Under the pieces are notes generated by a model. That model was not told where the DNA came from and ran no database searches. It was given only the letters and a program-made list of their open reading frames with translations. Position numbers and translations under genes: made by a program. Below are positions 16,606 through 25,135 of a stretch of DNA of 64,000 nucleotides, piece by piece (the first letter of the stretch is position 1; each line of letters begins with the position of its first letter). This DNA is from an uncultured Rikenellaceae bacterium. GTDB taxonomy: Bacteria > Bacteroidota > Bacteroidia > Bacteroidales > Rikenellaceae. The DNA is taken from the NCBI GenBank assembly GCA_946486375.1, contig CAMLTW010000011.1, forward strand, positions 1 through 64,000, read 5' to 3'.

Positions 16606-19600
16606 TCAAAACTTCACACTCAACCCCAGATTGTAAAAGCGGTACACGGGAACCGATGCATAATTCCCCTCCGGACCGAAATCATCGCTCTTCATCTTGT
16701 CCCAGGTAAAGAGGTTATGGGCGCTGAAACAGAGGCGGATACTGTTGGCAGTAATCGCACGGGAAATCCGGGTCGGCAGCGTATAGCCGATCTCCAGACT
16801 TTTCAGACGCAGATAGGACCGGTCGTAGAGGTAGTATTCGTTCGACGTATGACTGGTGCCCTTCCGAGTGGAAAGTGCCGGGGAATCGATCGCCTGCCCC
16901 GTCCGGTACCGCTCTTCCGTCCAGGCATTCCGGTGCAACGAACCGAAAACTCCGTCGTATTCGTATTCGAAGATGCCGACGCCGGACGCCATCCTCGAAT
17001 ATTCCCCGACTCCCTGGAACAACACGCTCAGATCGAACGACTTATACATAAAGTTCCCGTAGAACGCATAATAATAGCGGGGAAGCGTCCCGGTGCCCAC
17101 AGGCGCCTTGTCTTTCTCGTTGATATAGCCGTCCTTGTTCAAGTCGACGTAGCGGAGGTCTCCGACACGCGGCGTCCCGAACTCATACACCTTGTCGTTC
17201 TCGCTCAACTCCTGTTGCGAGTTGAAGAAGCCATTGCCGTTGCTCCGGTCGATCAGATAACCGAATTCCTGACCGAAAGAGTAACCCTCCCACCAGTTCC
17301 GATAAGCGTAATCCTCTCCCTTCGGACTTTCATCCGTCCGGGTGACCGTATTCTTCGCACAGGAAAAATACCCTCCGACGTTGACGGTCAGGTTCGAACC
17401 GAACGCCCTGGCATAATCGAGGGCCACTTCATACCCTTCGTTCTTGAAGCCCCCTGTGTTGGTTTTGGGCAGGGTTCCCAGCGGCGCGCCTTGGTAAGTC
17501 GGCACCGTCGCCGAGGCACCGATCACCATATTGTCCATCTTCTCCCGGAAAAGATCGACCGATACGGTCAGTTGGTCGAACAAGCCCAGTTCGATCCCGT
17601 AATTCTGTTTTTTCACGAATTCCGGTTCGATAAACGGATTGGCCACCTGCGATTCAGTCACGATGCGCAGCAACGAGCCGATCGGACCTCCCGCTTTGAT
17701 CGTCAGGTTATCGAGGTAGATATAGCGTCCCAGTCCGGTACGGTCGATGCCCGTTTTACCATAGGAAGCGCGCAGTTTCAGCAGGCTCAGCCACTTAGAA
17801 TCCCGAAGGAATTTTTCATTGGAAACCAGCCAGGCCCCGGAAACCGCAGGCGTGGTCGAAAACCGGTTGTCGCGGGCATATTGCTCCGACCCGGAATAAC
17901 CGACGTCGAATTTCAGCAGGTAGCGGTCGTCATAGTTGTAGGAGGCTTCGAAACCGGAGCTGATACGCCGGTAAGGAAGCAGCGCGGGAGAGGTGAAATC
18001 GTCCTTGCTCAGGTCCTGGTAAAAGGCATATCCCATAGCTCCTACCCGGTGGCGTCCGAAAGCACGATCGTAATGAATCATGCACTGGTAGGTCATCTGG
18101 TGAAACATGTTGTAGGTCTTCCCGTACGTGAGCGCTCCGTCGACTGCCGTTCCGTATTTCTCGAACGCCGGTTCCGGGGTGTTCGAAGAGCGGATCCAGC
18201 GCTGGTAGGTCTGCGAAGCGACCAGGTTGTTCGAGGAATTGATGTGATAAGCGATCGAACCGTTCATGCCGAGCCCCGGCGTAAGGAAACTCATATCGAG
18301 ATCGAGCTGAAACTGTGCGTAGATGTTCGTTCCCGTACGCTGGATGTATCCCATCCGGTTGATCATCCCGTAAGGGGCGTTCGTCAACTTGTCCGTCACA
18401 ATCACACCGCCGCCTTCCTGGATCACCTCGCCCGTCTGCGGATCGACCTGCTCCGGGGTAACGGGACCGTACACGGTCGGGGCCCTATAGAGCAACTGCT
18501 CGTATATGGTGCCCAACGCACCGCCGCCCGGAGTTTTTTCCCTGCGGATATTTCCCGCCAGGCGCAACGAGCCGGTCAGGTATTTATTCAGTTTCACGTC
18601 GGCATTGGAGCGGAAATTAACGCCGAAGTTATTGTTGTTCGGCTTATAATCCCTGCTGTCGTCCGTGTGGTAAAAACCGCCCTGGTGCAACAGGTTGATG
18701 TTGGTGTAAAACCGTACCTTGTCGTTGCCGTACTGGAGGTCGAAGCCCAGCCGCTGCATATGACTGACATCCCTCAGGAACATATCCCGCCAGTTGTTTT
18801 CCGGATAAAGTTCCCGGTCTTCCCCCGAGCGGAACTTCCCGATCTCCTCATCGCTGTAATAGTAGTTGTCGCCCAAACCATCGTTCCGGGCGGCCTGGTT
18901 GCGCAACTCGGCGTATTCGGCCGAACCGATGAACGCCGGTTCGGTCGACCGCTGCTGGAACGTCTGATCGAATCGCACGTTCATACGAAACGGTGTCCGG
19001 GTACCGCGCCGGGTGGTTACCACAATTACTCCGTCTCCGCCCTGAATACCGTACAGGGCCTGTACCGAAGCATCCTTCAACACGGAGATCGATTCGATCT
19101 CCGCGGGCGTTATGTTATCCAGCACACTGATGGTATTGTAGCCGATCACCGTGCCGTCGATAATCACGATCGGCTGGTTACCCCGGATGGAGGAAACTCC
19201 GCGTACGTAGAGATTGGTAGAGGTGCGGAACGGTTCGGAATTGCTTTCCGAGGTAAACAGTCCCGGCAAACGGCCGGCCAGGGCCATGGATAAATTCGTC
19301 ACCGGTGATTTTTGCAACTGATCGCCCGTCACCCGGCTGACGGCACCCGATAGTTCGCCCGCCCGTTGGCTCGTGTACCCCAGGTATACTTGCTCGTTGC
19401 AGTCGTAGGATCCGGCTGCCTGCAGGGTGACGGACTCTTTCAGGTCATCCACTTCGGTTTTCAAGGGACGGAAGCCGGGTGCCGAATAGAGGATTTCCGT
19501 CCGACGGGTCACCATTCCCAGGGTGTAGCGTCCCTCGTGGTCCGTCACTGTGGCATCCCGTCCGTCCGCGGTGGATACGGTGATCCCGGCCAACGGACGG

Positions 19601-19716
19601 CCCGATTCATCGGTGACCGTACCGTGCAGTTGGAAGGATTCTTCCTGCGCATGAACAGCCATACAGAGAACCAGACTGCACGCGATTATTATAAACTTAA
19701 TGATATATTGTTTCAT
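16606..19716 (-). CDS. SusC/RagA family TonB-dependent outer-membrane transporter
   Basis: 1036 residues: signal peptide (FIIIACSLVLCMAVHAQ), carboxypeptidase-regulatory-like domain (GTVTDESGRPLAGITVSTAD, about 30-110), plug (KSPVTNLSMALAGRLPGLF; VRGVSSIRGNQPIVIIDG; ISVLKDASVQALYGIQGGDG) and a beta-barrel ending in Phe (YRFYNLGLSVKF). The second conserved element reads YLGYTSQRAGELSGAVSRV where many SusC proteins have VVGYGTQ, so this one is somewhat diverged. With the SusD at 14348 it forms an oligosaccharide importer powered by TonB. It follows the first SusD by 27 bases. Confidence 0.95.
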   Translation of the reverse strand: MKQYIIKFIIIACSLVLCMAVHAQEESFQLHGTVTDESGRPLAGITVSTADGRDATVTDHEGRYTLGMVTRRTEILYSAPGFRPLKTEVDDLKESVTLQAAGSYDCNEQVYLGYTSQRAGELSGAVSRVTGDQLQKSPVTNLSMALAGRLPGLFTSESNSEPFRTSTNLYVRGVSSIRGNQPIVIIDGTVIGYNTISVLDNITPAEIESISVLKDASVQALYGIQGGDGVIVVTTRRGTRTPFRMNVRFDQTFQQRSTEPAFIGSAEYAELRNQAARNDGLGDNYYYSDEEIGKFRSGEDRELYPENNWRDMFLRDVSHMQRLGFDLQYGNDKVRFYTNINLLHQGGFYHTDDSRDYKPNNNNFGVNFRSNADVKLNKYLTGSLRLAGNIRREKTPGGGALGTIYEQLLYRAPTVYGPVTPEQVDPQTGEVIQEGGGVIVTDKLTNAPYGMINRMGYIQRTGTNIYAQFQLDLDMSFLTPGLGMNGSIAYHINSSNNLVASQTYQRWIRSSNTPEPAFEKYGTAVDGALTYGKTYNMFHQMTYQCMIHYDRAFGRHRVGAMGYAFYQDLSKDDFTSPALLPYRRISSGFEASYNYDDRYLLKFDVGYSGSEQYARDNRFSTTPAVSGAWLVSNEKFLRDSKWLSLLKLRASYGKTGIDRTGLGRYIYLDNLTIKAGGPIGSLLRIVTESQVANPFIEPEFVKKQNYGIELGLFDQLTVSVDLFREKMDNMVIGASATVPTYQGAPLGTLPKTNTGGFKNEGYEVALDYARAFGSNLTVNVGGYFSCAKNTVTRTDESPKGEDYAYRNWWEGYSFGQEFGYLIDRSNGNGFFNSQQELSENDKVYEFGTPRVGDLRYVDLNKDGYINEKDKAPVGTGTLPRYYYAFYGNFMYKSFDLSVLFQGVGEYSRMASGVGIFEYEYDGVFGSLHRNAWTEERYRTGQAIDSPALSTRKGTSHTSNEYYLYDRSYLRLKSLEIGYTLPTRISRAITANSIRLCFSAHNLFTWDKMKSDDFGPEGNYASVPVYRFYNLGLSVKF

Positions 19717-19743
19717 AGTCTGTTCGGTTAATCGGTTTATGGC

Positions 19744-21651
19744 CTACCATCCGGGATTTTGCCACCTCACGCCGGTCAAGGCTTCCATCGTGTTGGCATC
19801 GCCCATCGGAATGGGAATCCAGAGGAATTTGTTTTCATAGCAGAGCCGCTGGTTCACGACCTGGCGACTATAGGTATAGCGCAGAAAATTGCCGTTTTCA
19901 TCGACTTCGCGTTTGACACGCATGGCCGTCAGCCACTTGTCCGTTTTCGAAAGATCTCCGTCCGGGGTCGACCAACGACGGACATCGTAATACCGGAACC
20001 CTTCGAGCGCCAGCTCCACCCGGCGTTCGTTGCGGATGCGAAGGATCAGCTTTTCGCGGGTTATGTTCGACGGCAACGCCGGCATACCGGCACGGGCACG
20101 GATTTCGTTGACGGCCGCAATTGCTTCCGGCAAGTGTCCGGCTTCGGCCGCAGCTTCCGCAAAATTCAGAATGACTTCTCCCAGGCGGAACATTTTAAAC
20201 CGCGCTCCTTTGACTCCCAGATCGTTGCCGGAGAAAGGATGCAGGAATTTTCGCTCGTAATAACCGGTACGGGTGCCGGTACGCCGGATCGCCGCCAGGC
20301 CGGTATACGGCTCTTCGGGGTAGGTGGCGATGATGCGTATCCGGTTACCCGGGGTTCCGGGATAATTTTCCGGGCTTTGTTCTTTCGATTCGGTGATCGG
20401 CCAGTAACATTTGCGCTTCGATCCGTTGTAGTAGATCGACGCATAAAAACGCGGATCCCTGTTTTCGTATGGATTTTCCGGATCATACAAGGTATTTTCC
20501 GGATTGTAATTGGGTTCCAGGTGTCGTTCGTCCCGGTACGGGTCGGCCAGGTCGAGGATGGGCTGGCCGTCCGTCGTTTCGTAGGCATCCACCAATTCTT
20601 GGGAGGGACACGTTCCAGTTTTCAGGTTGTACATCGCCCCGATACCGTCCACATTCTGGATGTCGCCCTGGTCGTTTTTGCCCTGGTAAATCGTTTCCTT
20701 GTCGGCCGGCGAAGCGCTGTATTCCATGTTCTGTGTAAAATACTCGTTGTACAACGCCGATGGGTCGCTGGGCAAGAACGCGTTCGGATCCTTGTAAGTC
20801 GTCGGGAAATTGACCTTGTTATACAGTGCGTACCCATTGTCGCGCAGGTTTTGCAGGGAGGTCTTGTTGACCTGGTACGCCTCTTCCCAATGATTCTCTC
20901 CCTCATTGTACAGCGGGCTGGCCGCATAAAGGATCATGCGCGATTTTATGGCTTCCGCCAATGCTTTGGTCACACGGACCCGTTCGGCATCCGTCGTGAT
21001 GCGCCAGGGAAGTTCGGATGTCGCCAACGCTATGTCGCAATCCTCGAGGATAAATTTCACCACGTCGTAATAGCTTTCCTTGGTGATGGTACTGAAATCC
21101 ACGTCCATCGTGTAAGCTTTCCGCACAATCGGCAGCCCGGTTCCGAACCAACGCAGCAATTCGCTGTAATAGAACGCTCGAAGCACATGCGCTTCAGCTT
21201 TCCAACGGCGGCGGTCGCTCTCGCTGTTCACCGCAGCCTGATCGATGCGGGTAATGAATACGGCACATTTGCGAATGGCTGCCCAGTAGCGGGTCCAATA
21301 ATCGCCGTTGCCGTTTTCAGCGCTCACGTTCAGGATCGGATGGTAAGAGGCGGAAGCATTCCCCCGGTAAAGCAATCCGGACATCAATCCCGGTTCGGTT
21401 TCGGCATCGGTATCCCAGGCTTCGTCCGACCAGACGACCAGTCCCCGGCACCAGTATCGGAACTTTACCCCCATATCGGGCAGATCTCCGTAACAGCTGT
21501 TGAGGTAGGCACTGGTTTTATCGTTATCGGCGAATATTTCGTCGAGCGTGATGAAACCGTCGGGAGCAATGTCGAGTGCGTCCATGCAGAATTGAAAGGG
21601 CACACAGATCGCCATTCCCAATACGATGTATATTTTTTTCAACCAATTCAT
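19744..21651 (-). CDS. SusD/RagB family lipoprotein
   Basis: 635 residues. The N-terminal membrane signal ends in a lipobox-like VPFQFC, followed by MDALDIAPDGFITLDEIFAD, the usual SusD opening. TPR-like helical parts (RWKAEAHVLRAFYYSELLRW; AIKSRMILYAASPLYN), YENRDPRFYASIYYNGS, FRLGEVILNFAEAAAEAG and RNERRVELALEGFRYYDVRR are all present. It is a surface glycan-binding partner of the SusC at 21665, whose stop lies 13 bases upstream. No extra domain is inserted, unlike its paralogue at 14348. Confidence 0.94.
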   Translation of the reverse strand: MNWLKKIYIVLGMAICVPFQFCMDALDIAPDGFITLDEIFADNDKTSAYLNSCYGDLPDMGVKFRYWCRGLVVWSDEAWDTDAETEPGLMSGLLYRGNASASYHPILNVSAENGNGDYWTRYWAAIRKCAVFITRIDQAAVNSESDRRRWKAEAHVLRAFYYSELLRWFGTGLPIVRKAYTMDVDFSTITKESYYDVVKFILEDCDIALATSELPWRITTDAERVRVTKALAEAIKSRMILYAASPLYNEGENHWEEAYQVNKTSLQNLRDNGYALYNKVNFPTTYKDPNAFLPSDPSALYNEYFTQNMEYSASPADKETIYQGKNDQGDIQNVDGIGAMYNLKTGTCPSQELVDAYETTDGQPILDLADPYRDERHLEPNYNPENTLYDPENPYENRDPRFYASIYYNGSKRKCYWPITESKEQSPENYPGTPGNRIRIIATYPEEPYTGLAAIRRTGTRTGYYERKFLHPFSGNDLGVKGARFKMFRLGEVILNFAEAAAEAGHLPEAIAAVNEIRARAGMPALPSNITREKLILRIRNERRVELALEGFRYYDVRRWSTPDGDLSKTDKWLTAMRVKREVDENGNFLRYTYSRQVVNQRLCYENKFLWIPIPMGDANTMEALTGVRWQNPGW

Positions 21652-21664
21652 ATCGACATGCGGT

Positions 21665-24600
21665 TTAGAAAGTTAAATGGGCTCCGACATTAAACATGCG
21701 GGTAACCGGATAGGTCATGGAACCGTTCGGCTCGGGATCCAGGTGATCGGTCCTCAGCTTGTCCCAGGTATAGAGGTTCTGTCCGCTGACGAACAGCCGC
21801 AGCCTGGTGATGCCGACCCTCCGAAAAACCTTGGCAGGGAACGTATAACCCAGTTCCAAGTTTTTCAGGCGGACGAAAGAACGATTCTGTATGAAGAATG
21901 TGTTCTGGATGTGATTGGTCGTCTGCTGGGTACTGAGGGCCGGGTAAGTAATCTTCTCCCCGTTGGCCCAGCGTTCCGGCGTCCAGGCGTTGCGGTGGTA
22001 ATCGAAGTAGGTTCCCCAGTGCATGTATTCGTACACGACGTTACCCCCGTAGAGACCATGATAACCGCCTGTCCCCTGGAAGAACACCGTCAGGTCAAAC
22101 CCCTTCCAGTCGACACCGAACGTAACCCCGAACGTTCTCCGCGGTACCGTACCGTAGCCGATCGGAGCCATATCCGCCTCGGAGATCTGTTTGTCGCCGT
22201 TCAAGTCTTTGTAGATAAAGTCTCCCGGACGGGGCGTACCGAAGGTATAAGTCAGGTCGGTGTTGTCCAACAGTTCCCGTGTCCAGTAACCGCCCCTGTC
22301 CCAGTCAATCTCGTAGCCGAAATGCTGTCCGATCGGATAACCCGTCTTCCGGTAGCGATAGGCGTAAGTCTTGTCGTAGGGCACCTCGTCCGCAAACGTC
22401 CGTTTGTTCCGGTTGAACCCCAGGTTACCACGCAGCGAGAGGAAAAGCCCCTTGACCACTTCCCGGTTGTAGCTAAGTTCGATTTCCATCCCTTTGTTTT
22501 CAATCTGCCCGATATTCATTTTCGGAATATTGCTCTGGGAAACCCCCAGGAACGTCGGGACAGTCCCCCTCTCCTGCAGGATATCGCTGCGGTCTTCATG
22601 GAAAATATCCACAGAACCGGACAAGTCCTTGAAAATACGGAAATCGAGACCGACATTCAATTTCTTGGCTGTTTCCCAAGTCACATCGGCATTTCCCTGC
22701 AGTCCTTCCCTGACCGTTTGTCCCAAACCCAGACTGGGCAAATATCCTCCCGCCATCGTAATATTGTCCAGATAAAGGAAACGTTGCGATCCCATCTTAT
22801 CGTTTCCCACCTTACCGTAGGAAGCGCGCACTTTCAGGAAAGTGAGCCATTTGCTGTCCTTCAGGAACTTCTCGTTGCTGATGGCCCATCCGGCTGAAAC
22901 AGCGGGGAAAAAGCCGAAACGTTTTTTCGGGGAAAACTGTTCCGACCCGTTGTACCCCATATTTACTTCCACGAAGTAGCGGTCATCAAAACTGTAGGTG
23001 GCCCGGAAAGCGATTCCGAGGACGTTATACGGCATAGAACCCAGGTTGTCGCCGCCCTCGTTCTCCCAGTATTCCCGTTGCCCCAGGAACATTCCCGTCA
23101 CATCGTGGCGACCGAACGAGCGGTTGTAGTTGAGGGAAGCCTGAGCATCGATCTTATACTGCGTACGGGCATATTTGTTGATCGACAGGCGGACTTCATC
23201 CGTTTTATGGGGGGCAAAATGGAACGAATCTTCCCCATCCGGCACCGCACGCCATTGTTTTCCCCGGGTATGTCCGGCAGTCACCGTCCGGGAAAAAGAA
23301 TCGTAAGAGACCATCCCTTTTATCGTAAGCCCCTCGGTTACGGTCTTACTCAGGTCCCACTCGATCCCGAGGGTCGAATTGAGGTTCGATTTGAAGTTTT
23401 CCGTAAACCCGTACCTGTTCACCAGTTCATAGGGAGACTGGGATGCCGACGCCGCACCATTGATATCGGTCGGAATCACCATCTGGCCCGGCTCGGCGCC
23501 GAATCCTTCGAGGGTCATGGGCCCGCGCACCGTCGGAATCATGGCGTTGATCAGATTGAATACTCCCCGCATCATCTCCGTGGTGTTGTTATTATAGGAC
23601 CAGGAAGCCGGCATATTTACCTTTTCAAAATAGGTCCCCACATTCAGAAACATCTTCATGGAAGGAGCGATCTTATAATCCAGATTAGCGCGGAAACTCA
23701 ACCGATTCATCCGGGTAGCCGGATTGTAGCCCAGTTGTGACTTCGGTTCCGTTTTCAGGTTACCGCCCTGATGTACGTATCCGGTGTTCAGGAAATAGCC
23801 CAGCCGATCGGTACCGCCCGACATGTTCGCATTGATCGTCGTTTGCGGAGCATAACGCCGGATCATTTCCCGATAGTAATCGTGGTCGGGATACATATAC
23901 CGAAGCGCCTTAGCCTTGGCTTCATAATCCGGATCGCCTGGGTTCAGCCCCTTCAGGGGGTTGGCATAGCGGTCAATGAGTTCTTTGCTGATCAGATCGT
24001 CGCCCCGGTAACCATCGTTATAAAGCGCTTCGTTACGCAAGTTGAGGTAATCGACCGAATGCAGGCGGGAAGGTTCACGGGTGAACGTCGAAAAACTCTG
24101 CGTGGCATTGATCGACAAGCGGGTTTTCCCTTTTTCACCGCGTTTGGTTGTGATCATGATGACCCCGTTGGCTCCCCGTACCCCGAACACGGCTGTCGCC
24201 GAAGCGTCTTTCAGTACGGAGATCGACTCCACTTCATTCGGATCGATCGTCCGGATATTATCGCGGGGCACGCCATCGATCAGGATCAGCGGAGAGGTCG
24301 TATTGGTCGTGCCGGCTCCCCGAAGGTAAAGCGTAGCATCGTCCACTCCCGGCTGGCCGGAAGTCTGGGTAGAGGAAAGGCCGGACACATGACCCGCCAA
24401 GGCATTCGCCAGACTGGGCGATGTACTTTTGATCAGGTCTTTCGTGTTAGCCGTAGAGATGGCTCCGGTTATGGAAGCCTTCTTTTGGGTAGCGTACCCG
24501 ACCACGACCAACTCGGTAATCTCGGTCGACATCTCGTTCAGAGTCACGTCGAAGTAACGGCGTTCGCCCACCGGCATCTCGACCGTCTCGAAACCGAGGA

Positions 24601-24916
24601 AAGAGAAAACCAGCACGGATTCACCGTCGGGGACCGTAATGGTGAATGTACCGTCACCGGAGCTTGTGGTTCCCGTCTGAGTGCCCTTTATATGAATGGT
24701 CACTCCGGGCATCGGCTGGCCGCCCGGATCGCGCATCACCCCTGAAACGGGGAAGGAACTCTCCTGGGCATGTGCCATCCCAGCCGGAATAAGCATACAC
24801 GATAACAGGGTCAGCCGGAGAAACACGTGTTCCCATCGTCCGCAGCGCGGTTTGCGCAGGCGAAGGAGATCGGAAACACGCCGACAGAATGGGACTAAGA
24901 GGACTTCTCGGGTCAT
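21665..24916 (-). CDS. SusC/RagA family TonB-dependent transporter
   Basis: 1083 residues from the ATG at 24916. The N-terminus has about 28 extra basic residues before the hydrophobic signal (VFLRLTLLSCMLIPAGMAHA). A carboxypeptidase-regulatory-like domain follows (GVMRDPGGQPMPGVTIHIKG), then the classical VVVGYATQKKASITGAIS box, the plug (SPSLANALAGHVSGLSSTQT; LRGAGTTNTTSPLILIDGVP; ISVLKDASATAVFGVRGANG) and a barrel ending YPVTRMFNVGAHLTF. It is the first gene of the tandem susCDsusCD array. A 219-base spacer separates it from the GH3 gene transcribed the same way. I found no TAnnTTTG match there, so the operon promoter is unresolved. Confidence 0.94.
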   Translation of the reverse strand: MTREVLLVPFCRRVSDLLRLRKPRCGRWEHVFLRLTLLSCMLIPAGMAHAQESSFPVSGVMRDPGGQPMPGVTIHIKGTQTGTTSSGDGTFTITVPDGESVLVFSFLGFETVEMPVGERRYFDVTLNEMSTEITELVVVGYATQKKASITGAISTANTKDLIKSTSPSLANALAGHVSGLSSTQTSGQPGVDDATLYLRGAGTTNTTSPLILIDGVPRDNIRTIDPNEVESISVLKDASATAVFGVRGANGVIMITTKRGEKGKTRLSINATQSFSTFTREPSRLHSVDYLNLRNEALYNDGYRGDDLISKELIDRYANPLKGLNPGDPDYEAKAKALRYMYPDHDYYREMIRRYAPQTTINANMSGGTDRLGYFLNTGYVHQGGNLKTEPKSQLGYNPATRMNRLSFRANLDYKIAPSMKMFLNVGTYFEKVNMPASWSYNNNTTEMMRGVFNLINAMIPTVRGPMTLEGFGAEPGQMVIPTDINGAASASQSPYELVNRYGFTENFKSNLNSTLGIEWDLSKTVTEGLTIKGMVSYDSFSRTVTAGHTRGKQWRAVPDGEDSFHFAPHKTDEVRLSINKYARTQYKIDAQASLNYNRSFGRHDVTGMFLGQREYWENEGGDNLGSMPYNVLGIAFRATYSFDDRYFVEVNMGYNGSEQFSPKKRFGFFPAVSAGWAISNEKFLKDSKWLTFLKVRASYGKVGNDKMGSQRFLYLDNITMAGGYLPSLGLGQTVREGLQGNADVTWETAKKLNVGLDFRIFKDLSGSVDIFHEDRSDILQERGTVPTFLGVSQSNIPKMNIGQIENKGMEIELSYNREVVKGLFLSLRGNLGFNRNKRTFADEVPYDKTYAYRYRKTGYPIGQHFGYEIDWDRGGYWTRELLDNTDLTYTFGTPRPGDFIYKDLNGDKQISEADMAPIGYGTVPRRTFGVTFGVDWKGFDLTVFFQGTGGYHGLYGGNVVYEYMHWGTYFDYHRNAWTPERWANGEKITYPALSTQQTTNHIQNTFFIQNRSFVRLKNLELGYTFPAKVFRRVGITRLRLFVSGQNLYTWDKLRTDHLDPEPNGSMTYPVTRMFNVGAHLTF

Positions 24917-25135
24917 AGGCTTTGTTTTAGGTTATAGTTAAAGTTCGGTGAATCATCCGGTAGTAAAAATACCCTTTATTAGCATGAAACGGCTTTTTTT
25001 TGCTATCCATTTTCTTTGGCTTTCCGGGCAGGAATCGTTTTCTCTTCCGGTTGCCGGCCATTTTTTCCGTTAGCCGGTCGAATACGGTTTACGGCAAGAC
25101 CGGAAAAAGAAAGCACGGCAGTTCTGAAGCTTTCG

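Noticed and set aside
16717-19293. 858-codon open frame on the + strand
   Set aside because: It is exactly antisense to the well-supported SusC gene. Its translation is rich in Arg, Val and His without domain motifs, as expected of a shadow frame in GC-rich DNA.
19759-21693. 644-codon open frame on the + strand
   Set aside because: Antisense to the intact SusD gene; low-complexity Val/Arg-rich product.
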